The notes under the pieces are model-generated. The model was not told where the DNA came from, did no database searches, and saw only the letters and a list, made by a program, of their open reading frames with translations. Positions 14,359 to 21,904 of a DNA stretch of 23,026 bases are shown one piece after another (positions within the stretch are counted from its first letter, which is position 1; the number at the start of each line of letters is the position of its first letter). This DNA comes from an uncultured Eubacteriales bacterium. Its GTDB lineage: Bacteria; Bacillota; Clostridia; Christensenellales; Borkfalkiaceae. Both the position numbers and the translations under genes were made by a program. The DNA lies in the NCBI GenBank assembly GCA_900554485.1, contig USHO01000011.1:1-23026 (forward strand). Reading direction: 5' to 3'.

Positions 14359-15396
14359 TCATTCAAGGTCGAGCGTAAGCGTCGGCATTATCCTTTCGGG
14401 CGAAAAACTCTTTGCCTTTACGAGAGCCGCGCCCTTCATTTTCAAAAATTCGTCGGCATTTTCTATCGCGTAGCCGAGACGCGTTTCGAGACCGTTCGCG
14501 TCGCCGAAACCGTAGACGTAACCTGTGACGTTATCGTCGACTATATCGCCGACGTTCTGCCATGCGGCGGATATTACCGGCACGCCGGAAGCGTAAGCGT
14601 CGATTATCGTACCCGGTATACCCTCGGTGTAAAACCGCGTCGGAAACAGCAACGCGAAATAGTTTTTTATGATTCCGACGCTCTTATTGCCGTCGACCGC
14701 GCCTTTATACCGCACATACGGCGGGAAGTCTCTTTTAAGCGTATCGAACCACTCCTCTTCGCCCGCGACGACGTCGCCGTATATATCCAGCGCGCATACG
14801 ACCGCGCCTGCTTTTTCGTTGACGGCTTTCACGGCGTTTACGGCATCTTCTATACCCTTTTGTTTCATTACCCGCGAAAACGTACATACCCGATACGGCA
14901 AGGAATCGGGATACACGAGTTCGTCTTCGCCGAGCGGCTTTATCGACTTGAAATTAGGCATGAGTTTTACGTTCGTGAAACCGGTCGATTCGAGCCGTTC
15001 TTTAAGCCCGGTCGTTTCGACGTAAAGCGCGTCGAACTTTTTAAGCGTCGCGGCAAGTCGTTTTTTCTTTTCAAGCATGTCCGCCAGCCACCCGCCGACG
15101 ACCGAATAGAATATCTTTCTGCCTTTATAAAACCGCCTGAAAAACACAAGCAACGGCGCATACACTCTTACGCCGTTATGCGCGGGGAATATCAGGACGT
15201 TGCTGCAGTTTTTAAGCGCGGAAACGACCTGAAACGGGGCTTTGAATATCGTCTTCGCCCCGCCGCCCGAACCTATTTTCATAACTTCGTTTTCGCCGTA
15301 AGTTTTTATAAGTTCGTCGGTAACGTTTTCGGTTTTTATCGTCTGTCCGTTCGCGCGGGTTTCGCCGAAACGCCCGATGACGCCGATCTTTTTCAT
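14359..15396 (-). CDS. GT4-family glycosyltransferase (EX7D variant)
   Basis: A 345-residue GT-B enzyme with a short N-terminal domain (GRFGETRANGQTIKTENV) and a C-terminal domain containing FSRVMKQKGIEDAV (173-186). The catalytic motif is YTEGIPGTIIDAYASGVPVI, where the second acidic position is Asp266 instead of Glu; Glu258 is kept. The form EG.PGTIIDA is known to me from Firmicute polysaccharide clusters, so the enzyme is probably active. Its ATG shares one base with the stop codon of the upstream gene (TGATG), a clear sign of coupled translation. Adds one residue of the repeat unit; donor unknown. Confidence 0.85.
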   Translation of the reverse strand: MKKIGVIGRFGETRANGQTIKTENVTDELIKTYGENEVMKIGSGGGAKTIFKAPFQVVSALKNCSNVLIFPAHNGVRVYAPLLVFFRRFYKGRKIFYSVVGGWLADMLEKKKRLAATLKKFDALYVETTGLKERLESTGFTNVKLMPNFKSIKPLGEDELVYPDSLPYRVCTFSRVMKQKGIEDAVNAVKAVNEKAGAVVCALDIYGDVVAGEEEWFDTLKRDFPPYVRYKGAVDGNKSVGIIKNYFALLFPTRFYTEGIPGTIIDAYASGVPVISAAWQNVGDIVDDNVTGYVYGFGDANGLETRLGYAIENADEFLKMKGAALVKAKSFSPERIMPTLTLDLE

Positions 15397-16604
15397 CAGA
15401 CTTCGTCTATCCTTTTAAGCAATTCTTTGTAACTCGTCTTCCGGTCGAATTTTTCCAGAGCGAGTTTTCTGGCGTTTTCGCCCATAACCTTTCTTTCGTC
15501 GTCGTTCGCGATAAGTTCTTTTATCTTTGCGACGAGGTCGCCGACGTCTTCGGGTTCGTAATTCAGCCCGACGTTATACTCTTCGACCATGTCGCGCTGT
15601 TCTTTGCATGCGCACCCGTTGAGCATCGGTATGCCCGCGGCGAAATAATCGGCGACTTTGTTTATTATGCTCTGCGACGCGGTCTTCTTGACGGCGTTCA
15701 CGGTGACGTCGGACTTGCTCAGATACGCTGCCATCTTCTCGTACGGTAAAAATCCGACGAATTCGACGTTACCGGCTTTTTCCTCATCACGGAGATTTTC
15801 GAGTTTTTCCAGATCCGGTCCCTGCCCGAGAATTTTGAACGTAACGTTATCGTATTCCTTTCTGATTTCGGCGGCGGCTTTTATAAGCGTCGCTATATCG
15901 TAACTTTCGCCGAGCGTGCCTGCGTAAGTTATTCTGAACTCCCCGTCTTTTTTGCCGAATTCGGCGGCGTATTTCGCCACGCCGTCGTCGAAACGTTCGA
16001 GCGTAGAGCCGAGATATACGACGCACGGATCTTTCGATTTTTTGTTTACGCGCAACCCCCTGTCGAGATATTCCCGCGAAACGGCGGTGAGTTCGTCGGG
16101 GAAAGCATACCCTTTATCGGCTTTGATTTTCATCCCCCAGAACAGGAGATTATACAAAAATTCGTTTCTGACGACGACCTTGAACGCCTCCGGGCGCAAA
16201 TCCCTTATGTCGACTATCGTCCCGATGCCGTGCTTTTTGCACGTTTTCATTACGGGGTAAACGTAATCTATATCCGAAAAAAATACGACGTCGAATCGGG
16301 AATAATTCTTTTTGAACCATTTACCCAGATTTCTCGCCCACGATTTTTCCGCAAAAATACGTTTCAGGCAGATATTTTTTTTATACGGCGGCATATGCAG
16401 AAATTCTATCCCGCCGTAATCGGGGTATTCTTTTCTGAATGCGGCAATGTCGCGCGTCTCCTTTTTGTAATGGTTGAAATCGCCGGTTATAAGCGTCACG
16501 TCGTAGCCCGCGCGACGCATCATATCGAACATATACAGCGTTCTTTTATATCCTCCCTCGCCGGGGAGATATATCGACGCGTTGACAAGCAGAACTCTAC
16601 GCAT
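15396..16604 (-). CDS. GT4-family glycosyltransferase (WbuB-like)
   Basis: A 402-residue GT-B enzyme. It opens with LLVNASIYLPGEGGYKRTLYM and LITGDFNHYKKE, like WbuB/fucosaminyltransferase-type enzymes. The C-terminal half has ITYAGTLGESYDI, FKILGQGPDLEKLENL and VEFVGFLPYEKMAAYLSKSDV. The usual EX7E is replaced by a segment with ASQSIINKVADYFAAGIPML, in line with WbuB-like members that use an NK..DY.AAG pattern. AAGGA precedes the ATG by about 6 bases and the start overlaps the fusion gene by 8 bases. Being directly after the phosphoglycosyltransferase gene, it may add the second sugar of the repeat unit; this is inference from order only. Confidence 0.85.
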   Translation of the reverse strand: MRRVLLVNASIYLPGEGGYKRTLYMFDMMRRAGYDVTLITGDFNHYKKETRDIAAFRKEYPDYGGIEFLHMPPYKKNICLKRIFAEKSWARNLGKWFKKNYSRFDVVFFSDIDYVYPVMKTCKKHGIGTIVDIRDLRPEAFKVVVRNEFLYNLLFWGMKIKADKGYAFPDELTAVSREYLDRGLRVNKKSKDPCVVYLGSTLERFDDGVAKYAAEFGKKDGEFRITYAGTLGESYDIATLIKAAAEIRKEYDNVTFKILGQGPDLEKLENLRDEEKAGNVEFVGFLPYEKMAAYLSKSDVTVNAVKKTASQSIINKVADYFAAGIPMLNGCACKEQRDMVEEYNVGLNYEPEDVGDLVAKIKELIANDDERKVMGENARKLALEKFDRKTSYKELLKRIDEV

Positions 16605-18447
16605 TTTTATCCTTCCGTATTACGACTTTTACCTTTTTCGCCGCGTTTTCGGCATTGGTCGCCGCCTCGTCGGCGGTCGCCCCGTCGGCTATAACGAAAC
16701 CGACCCTCGATGCGCTGTTGACTATCTCCGTCACTTCTTCGCCGACGCCGTGAACGACGCTTACCTGTTTTACCCCGTCGCTCTCTTCCGCATCGTCGAG
16801 CCCGTCTATTTTTTCGATAACGCCCGCCTCCTGCTCAAAATACCTTATAGCGGAACCGCGGTCGCATTTCACGGTTATGTCGGGGCTTTCGCCGAGCGCG
16901 ATTTTAATACAGCATTCTACCATATCTACGCCTGTCGACAACGGCACGAGATGTGTCGTTATGCAATCTCCGCCGAGTCTCGCGCCTAGTTCGACGATTT
17001 TCGGACCGTCTTTTGTAACCTTTATTTCGGTGTGCGACGGTCCCGATTTTATGCCTATCGCTTTATTGGCGGCAATCGCGACGCGCTTTATCTCTTCTTT
17101 TGTCGCGGCGTCGAGCCTGCTCGGCTGGGTATGCCCCGTTTCGACGAAATACGGCGCGCCCGTCGTTATTTTATCGGTGATCTGCAACACGTTGACTTCG
17201 CCGTTTACGGCAATCGTCTCGACGCTGACTTCCGCGCCCTCCATAAACTCTTCGACTAGGATTTCGCCGTCTCTCGAATACTCCGCGGCGTAATCGTAAG
17301 CGACCGACGGATCGGAATCGTCAGACAACAGATTCACTCCGCGGCTGCCCGAATTGTCTGCAGGCTTTACGATGACTTTACACCCCGCCGATTTGATTTT
17401 ATCGACCGCATCGGTAAATTCGTCTTTGTTCTTTACGCGATAATAAAGCGGAATCGGTACGCCCGCCGCCTTTAACGCGTCGCGCATGCACGCCTTGTCG
17501 GTGGCTTTTACGGCGGTGTCTTCGTCTATCCCGACCAGCCCGAGTTCTTTGCTTACCGCGGCGACCGTTCTCATCGGCATATCCGACGCAAGCGTCATAA
17601 CTCCGTCGATCTTATGCTTTTTCGCGACCTCGATCACTTTCGGAATGTCTATAGTACTGACGACCTCTTTTATTACGCCGTCTTCCTTAAAACCTATCGC
17701 GTCGGGGTTCATATCCACGGCGACGACGGTAAGTCCGTCTTCGAGGGCTTTTTTTATCGCGGGCAGTTGCAGAATGCTCGCACCGAGTATCATTATCGTC
17801 TTTGCGTTTTCCTTAGCCCTGAGTTTATCCGCCTCTTCTCTGGCTTTTTCGTCGCCCGAAGTATCTCTGTAAACGTTTTCGTGACTGAGTACGCACGCTA
17901 TCGTCTTGAAAAATATCTTAACGTCGAGCGGAAACGATATATGCGTCGCGTAATACGCATCGTTTTTCATTTTTTCCGTACTGTCGACGCTGTTTCTGTA
18001 ATACGCCTGACTATAACCCGTAATGCCCGGTTTAGCGGTAAGAAACACCTTTATGTCGTCGGGGTATCTGTCAAGCCAGTCCGGCGGATCGGGTCTGGGA
18101 CCGATAAGGCTCATGTTACCGATCAGCACGTTGATAAACTGCGGAAATTCGTCGATACTCGTCTTGCGCAGAAATCTGCCTATCGGCGTAACCCTCGGGT
18201 CGTCTTCTCCGTTATAAGTCGACCCGTCTTCGAGACGTATGTCGGGCGAATCGACGTACATCGAACGGAATTTGTACATCGTATACAACTTGCCGTTTCT
18301 GCCTATCCTCTTCGATTTGTATAAGACAGGACCTCTGTCCGTAAAGAAGATTATCGGCGCGACGACGATAAACACAGGTATGAGGACTACAAGTCCTATA
18401 AGTCCGAACAGAATATCGAGTACGCGTTTGAAAAAATGTCTGTACAT
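16597..18447 (-). CDS. Phosphoglycosyltransferase fused to an ATP-grasp ligase (PglB2-like architecture)
   Basis: A two-domain protein of 616 residues. Residues 1-195 are a small monotopic phosphoglycosyltransferase of the PglC type: a single re-entrant hydrophobic helix with Pro24, KFRSM (59-63), the catalytic Asp99-Glu100 in SIDEFPQF, MSLIGPRP (112-119) and KPGITGYSQ (139-147). This half loads a sugar phosphate onto undecaprenyl phosphate. Residues 215-616 are an ATP-grasp enzyme: a pre-ATP-grasp fold, a lysine motif KPADNSGSRGV (361-371), VEEF (398-401) and metal-binding acids around 475 and 486 (HTEIKV, ELGARLGGD). The same order of domains is known from Neisseria PglB2, where the ligase adds glycerate to a UDP-4-amino sugar. 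GGGAG stands 8 bases before the ATG. It starts 1 base after the aminotransferase stop. Confidence 0.9.
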   Translation of the reverse strand: MYRHFFKRVLDILFGLIGLVVLIPVFIVVAPIIFFTDRGPVLYKSKRIGRNGKLYTMYKFRSMYVDSPDIRLEDGSTYNGEDDPRVTPIGRFLRKTSIDEFPQFINVLIGNMSLIGPRPDPPDWLDRYPDDIKVFLTAKPGITGYSQAYYRNSVDSTEKMKNDAYYATHISFPLDVKIFFKTIACVLSHENVYRDTSGDEKAREEADKLRAKENAKTIMILGASILQLPAIKKALEDGLTVVAVDMNPDAIGFKEDGVIKEVVSTIDIPKVIEVAKKHKIDGVMTLASDMPMRTVAAVSKELGLVGIDEDTAVKATDKACMRDALKAAGVPIPLYYRVKNKDEFTDAVDKIKSAGCKVIVKPADNSGSRGVNLLSDDSDPSVAYDYAAEYSRDGEILVEEFMEGAEVSVETIAVNGEVNVLQITDKITTGAPYFVETGHTQPSRLDAATKEEIKRVAIAANKAIGIKSGPSHTEIKVTKDGPKIVELGARLGGDCITTHLVPLSTGVDMVECCIKIALGESPDITVKCDRGSAIRYFEQEAGVIEKIDGLDDAEESDGVKQVSVVHGVGEEVTEIVNSASRVGFVIADGATADEAATNAENAAKKVKVVIRKDKNA

Positions 18448-18448
18448 C

Positions 18449-19660
18449 TTACTTTCTCCCGATATACGATTTAACGACGTCGCGATAGTTTTCTGTCACG
18501 AAGTCGACCTCTTCGTCGGTAAGACATGTATGCAGCGGCAAAGTGATTTCGTTTGCGAAAAAGTCGTACGCGTTCGGATAGTCTTTTATATCGAACCCGA
18601 GTTCTTTATAAGCCGTATGCATAGGCAACGGTTTATAATGCACGTTGCAGGCGATACCCCTTTCCGCCATTTTCTCGATTATCTCTCCGCGTTCGGCGTA
18701 AGTTATGCCGGGCACGCGGGTTATGTACAGATGATAAGACGACGTGTATTTATCGGATATATGGTCGAGCGTCTGCACGCCGAGCGGACGAAAAGCCGCG
18801 TCGTAACGCGCGACGATTTCTCTTCTGCGTTCAAGCATATCGGGATAGCGGCGGAACTGCGCCAGACCTATAGCCGCCGCGACGTCGGTCATGTTGCATT
18901 TATACCACGGACCGACTATATCGTATTCCCATGCGCCGGGCTTGTTTTTCGCAAGCGCGTCTTTGGACTGCCCGTGCAACGAGAACAACTGAAGTTTATG
19001 GTATATGTCTTCGTCGTCGACGCCTTCTATCGTACGCCATGTGAGCGCGCCGCCCTCTGCCGTGGTGAAGTTTTTGACCGCGTGGAAAGAGAACGACGAG
19101 AAGTCTGCGACAGACCCGACGGGTTTATCGCCTATCCTCGCGCCGAACGCGTGGGCGGTATCTGCCATTATAGCCACCCTGCCTATCGATTTCTGTATGT
19201 CGGTACGCGGGCGGAAGAGATTTTTCTTTCTTTCGACGATGTTGTACAGGCGTTCGTAATCGCAGGGTATGCCGCCGAGATCGACGGGGATTATCGCCTT
19301 AGTCTTTTCGGTTATCGCGTTTTCGATAGCGTCGTAATCGGGCGCAAGGCTGTCTTTGCAAGTATCGACGAGTACGAGTTTCGCCCCGACGTGGCAGACG
19401 ACAGACGCGCTTGCCGTATAGGTATACGCCGTGGTTATAACCTCGTCGCCATCGGTAACGCCGAGTATGCGCAGAGCGAGTTCGGCGCACGCCGTCTGCG
19501 AGTTGAGGCATACAGCCTTATTCGTGCCGCAAAAATCCGCGACTTCGCGTTCCAGTTGTTTGGTTTTCGGTCCCGTGGTTATCCAGCCCGACCTGAGAGC
19601 GTCCGCAACTTCGTTTATCTCTTGCTCGGATATATCCGGAGGGGAAAATTTAATTATCAT
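18449..19660 (-). CDS. DegT/DnrJ/EryC1-family nucleotide-sugar aminotransferase
   Basis: PLP-dependent aminotransferase of 403 residues, predicted to convert a UDP-4-keto sugar to the 4-amino sugar using glutamate. The N-terminus SPPDISEQEINEVADALRSGW is typical. Asp167 in MADTAHAFGA binds the pyridine ring and Lys196 in FSFHAVKNFTTAEGGAL binds PLP, the pattern seen in PglE/PglC-type enzymes. The reading can extend to a GTG at 19675, but that codon lies directly on the ribosome binding site, whereas the ATG at 19660 has GGTGAGG at 9 bases. First gene of the operon. The 4,6-dehydratase that would supply its substrate is not in the window. Confidence 0.88.
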   Translation of the reverse strand: MIIKFSPPDISEQEINEVADALRSGWITTGPKTKQLEREVADFCGTNKAVCLNSQTACAELALRILGVTDGDEVITTAYTYTASASVVCHVGAKLVLVDTCKDSLAPDYDAIENAITEKTKAIIPVDLGGIPCDYERLYNIVERKKNLFRPRTDIQKSIGRVAIMADTAHAFGARIGDKPVGSVADFSSFSFHAVKNFTTAEGGALTWRTIEGVDDEDIYHKLQLFSLHGQSKDALAKNKPGAWEYDIVGPWYKCNMTDVAAAIGLAQFRRYPDMLERRREIVARYDAAFRPLGVQTLDHISDKYTSSYHLYITRVPGITYAERGEIIEKMAERGIACNVHYKPLPMHTAYKELGFDIKDYPNAYDFFANEITLPLHTCLTDEEVDFVTENYRDVVKSYIGRK

Positions 19661-19698
19661 AACGATTCGCCTCACCTTTAAGCATACACGTTTTAAGT

Positions 19699-19712
19699 AT
19701 ACGCGCGTGTAT
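19699..19712. promoter_or_regulatory. Palindrome in the leader of the polysaccharide operon
   Basis: ATACGCGCGTGTAT is a 14-base palindrome with one G-T wobble. It overlaps a longer inverted repeat, ATACACG (19684-19690) with CGTGTAT (19706-19712). It lies between the predicted transcription start (about 19727) and the ribosome binding site, so it could be an operator or an RNA hairpin in the leader. No regulator gene for the operon is adjacent. Speculative. Confidence 0.3.
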
Positions 19713-19733
19713 TAAATAATATATACTTTATTC

Positions 19734-19762
19734 AGTATAACATATTAAGCGGGGCAACGCAA
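19734..19762 (-). promoter_or_regulatory. Probable promoter of the polysaccharide operon
   Basis: On the minus strand, TATACT (complement of 19734-19739, 5 of 6 to consensus) is 17 bases from TTGCGT (complement of 19757-19762, 3 of 6). Transcription would start near 19727, leaving a leader of about 66 bases. The weak -35 suggests dependence on an activator. The region is AT-rich and other -10-like hexamers occur, so the exact promoter is uncertain, but a promoter here is expected because the recG terminator lies just upstream. Confidence 0.45.
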
Positions 19763-19776
19763 GTATTTTCCCGCAT

Positions 19777-19818
19777 AACATACAAAAAGAGCGGATTTTC
19801 CCGCTCTTTTTGTATGTT
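19777..19818 (-). terminator. Intrinsic terminator after recG
   Basis: A perfect 18-bp stem (19777-19794 with 19801-19818) and a 6-base loop. The arms contain AAAAAGAGCGG/CCGCTCTTTTT, so a T run lies in the descending arm after the GC-rich core on either strand and the structure can work in both directions. It separates recG from the polysaccharide operon. Confidence 0.8.
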
Positions 19819-19822
19819 ACGA

Positions 19823-21835
19823 TCAATTCATCGCAATGCTTTTAAGTTTTTCGTACTTCTTCATAGCGACCGACCTGATATTATCGAGACCGACACCCGA
19901 CGCGAACGCCTCGTCGCTGATTTTCTTTGCCAGAAATATCGCCGATGCGGGATATACGAGTCCGCCGAGATCGTCCGTCGCCCTGCCGCTCTGCCGCGTA
20001 CCCATAAAGTCTCCGCCGCCGCGCATCTCAAAATCTTTTTCGGCTATCTTAAAGCCGTCGTTATACTCGCAAAGTACTTTTAATCGCTCTATTGCCTTTT
20101 CTTCTTCACTCCGACTATACAGAAAACAATAACTCTTTCCGCCGCCTCTTCCGACTCTTCCCCTGAGTTGGTGAAGTTGCGACAGACCGAATCTTTCGGC
20201 ATCGTATATGACCATCACGGTAGCGTTGGGCACGTCGATGCCGACTTCGACGACGGTCGTCGAAACGAGCAGGTCGATACGGTGTTCCTTAAAGTCGAGC
20301 ATAATGCCCGCCTTTTCGTCGTCTTTCATTCTGCCGTGCAAAAGCCCCGTTCTGACGCCTTTCAGTTTTTCGGAAAGTTCGCCGTATACGTCGGTAACGC
20401 TCATAATCGTACCCTCTTCGTCTCCGTCGATTTTCGGGCATACGCAGAACACCTGTCTGCCCGCTCCGACGGTATCTTCGATAAATCCGAGCATTCCTTC
20501 GTACTTCGCTTTTCTTACGATATTGGTCTGCACCGGCAGACGATTCGCGGGTTTGTCGGTTATCTCGGTAACGTCGAGATCGCCGTAGAAAATAAGCGAA
20601 AGCGTGCGCGGAATAGGCGTCGCGCTCATCACCAGCACGTCAGGGATAATACCTTTCGCGACGAGCGCGCTGCGTTGTTCGACTCCGAAACGGTGTTGTT
20701 CGTCGCAAACGCACGCCGAAAGGTTATAAAATTCCACGTCGCCCGTAAGCACCGCATGCGTGCCGACGACGATTTTCGCATCTCCGTTTTTTATCCGTTT
20801 TTTAAGCGCGGTTTTTTCTTTTCCCTTTGTGGAACCGCTTAAAAAATCGACTTCGTATTCGGGGAAAAGTCTTTTGCATATCTTATAATTCTGCTCGGCG
20901 AGAATTTCGGTAGGCGCGAGCATAACTGCCTGATAACCGCTCTTTACGGCGACATATATCGCGCATAACGCAACCGCGGTCTTACCGCTGCCGACGTCGC
21001 CCTGCAACAGCCTGTTCATCGATTTCGGCGACGTCATATCGGCAAAAATTTCGTTTACCGCTTTCTTCTGCCCGTCGGTAAATTCAAACCCGAAACGACT
21101 TGTAAAGTCTCGTAAATCTTCCGCCGAACAGGAATACTGATTAACCCTTACCTGACTTCTGTCGCCTTTGATTATTTTGAACGCCGAAATCAGCGCGAAG
21201 TACTCCTCGACCGCAATCCTTTCCGATGCCCTCGAAAGACTTTCTTTGTCCGCGGGATTATGCACGTTTTTATACGCGTCTTTCAGATTGCCGAGTCCGT
21301 ACTTTATAAGCAGTCTCGACGGAATCGCGCTTTCACCCACCGCATAGGGTATCGCCGCTCTTACCGCATTCCTTACACACCTTTGCGTAAGTCCGCCTTT
21401 AAGACGATAAACGGGTATTATACCTTTGAGTTGCGTATTTTTGTCAACCTCTTCAAACGACGGATTGCTCATCGTCACCCCGCCGAAACCGTGCTTTATT
21501 CTGCCGTAAAAAAGGTAGTCGACGCCGACCCTGAGTTTAGGCGCGACGTAGGGCTGATTGAACCAGTAGATATTGAAGAACCTTCCGTCCTGTTCGGCAA
21601 CGGTCTTCACGCACCTGAGTTTTCTCGCCGAAGTGAAAACCGACGGACGCCCGACTATTCTGCCGTAAGTCAGCACCGTATCGTTGTCGTAGCAGTTTTC
21701 GAGAGGCGTAACACGGGTCATGTCGAGATAGCCCCTCGGGAAATACCCGACGAGATCTTCCGTCGTAAACACGCCGAGTTTATTGAAATCGGCTGCCTTT
21801 TTATCGCTTATTCCTCTTATATCGGTAAGTTCCAT
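19823..21835 (-). CDS. recG: ATP-dependent DNA helicase RecG
   Basis: Superfamily 2 helicase that remodels stalled replication forks and Holliday junctions. At 670 residues it has the normal length. The N-terminal wedge/OB region is at about 50-150 (YGRIVGRP, YFPRGYLD just before). Helicase motifs in order: GDVGSGKT (Walker A, 279-286), APTEILAEQ (308-316), DEQH (378-381), SATPIPRTL (404-412), HGRM.D.EK, VVEVGIDVPNA and QLHQLRGRVGRG. The C-terminus has the RecG-type FKIAEKDFEMRGGGDFMGTRQSG. The ATG at 21835 has a weak ribosome binding site (GGGTAA). The fakA terminator ends only about 28 bases upstream and no good promoter is visible between them. Gene order fakA-recG is common in Firmicutes. 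Confidence 0.96.
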   Translation of the reverse strand: MELTDIRGISDKKAADFNKLGVFTTEDLVGYFPRGYLDMTRVTPLENCYDNDTVLTYGRIVGRPSVFTSARKLRCVKTVAEQDGRFFNIYWFNQPYVAPKLRVGVDYLFYGRIKHGFGGVTMSNPSFEEVDKNTQLKGIIPVYRLKGGLTQRCVRNAVRAAIPYAVGESAIPSRLLIKYGLGNLKDAYKNVHNPADKESLSRASERIAVEEYFALISAFKIIKGDRSQVRVNQYSCSAEDLRDFTSRFGFEFTDGQKKAVNEIFADMTSPKSMNRLLQGDVGSGKTAVALCAIYVAVKSGYQAVMLAPTEILAEQNYKICKRLFPEYEVDFLSGSTKGKEKTALKKRIKNGDAKIVVGTHAVLTGDVEFYNLSACVCDEQHRFGVEQRSALVAKGIIPDVLVMSATPIPRTLSLIFYGDLDVTEITDKPANRLPVQTNIVRKAKYEGMLGFIEDTVGAGRQVFCVCPKIDGDEEGTIMSVTDVYGELSEKLKGVRTGLLHGRMKDDEKAGIMLDFKEHRIDLLVSTTVVEVGIDVPNATVMVIYDAERFGLSQLHQLRGRVGRGGGKSYCFLYSRSEEEKAIERLKVLCEYNDGFKIAEKDFEMRGGGDFMGTRQSGRATDDLGGLVYPASAIFLAKKISDEAFASGVGLDNIRSVAMKKYEKLKSIAMN

Positions 21836-21863
21836 ATATTTTACCCGGACAATAAGTTAAAAA

Positions 21864-21891
21864 TACGGCTCTCCCGAACGAGAGAGCCGTA
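21864..21891 (-). terminator. Intrinsic terminator between fakA and recG
   Basis: TACGGCTCTC (21864-21873) pairs with GAGAGCCGTA (21882-21891) around an 8-base loop. On the minus strand a T-rich tract follows (complement of about 21858-21864). The hairpin is GC-rich and well formed. It lies in the 69-base gap between fakA and recG, so recG must be expressed by read-through or from a promoter I could not identify. Confidence 0.7.
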
Positions 21892-21904
21892 ATCGTTTCG
21901 CAGA

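Noticed and set aside
18239..19681. 480-codon open frame on the + strand
   Set aside because: It is antisense to the aminotransferase and the start of the fusion gene, which both have clear catalytic motifs. It arises from codon bias in those genes.
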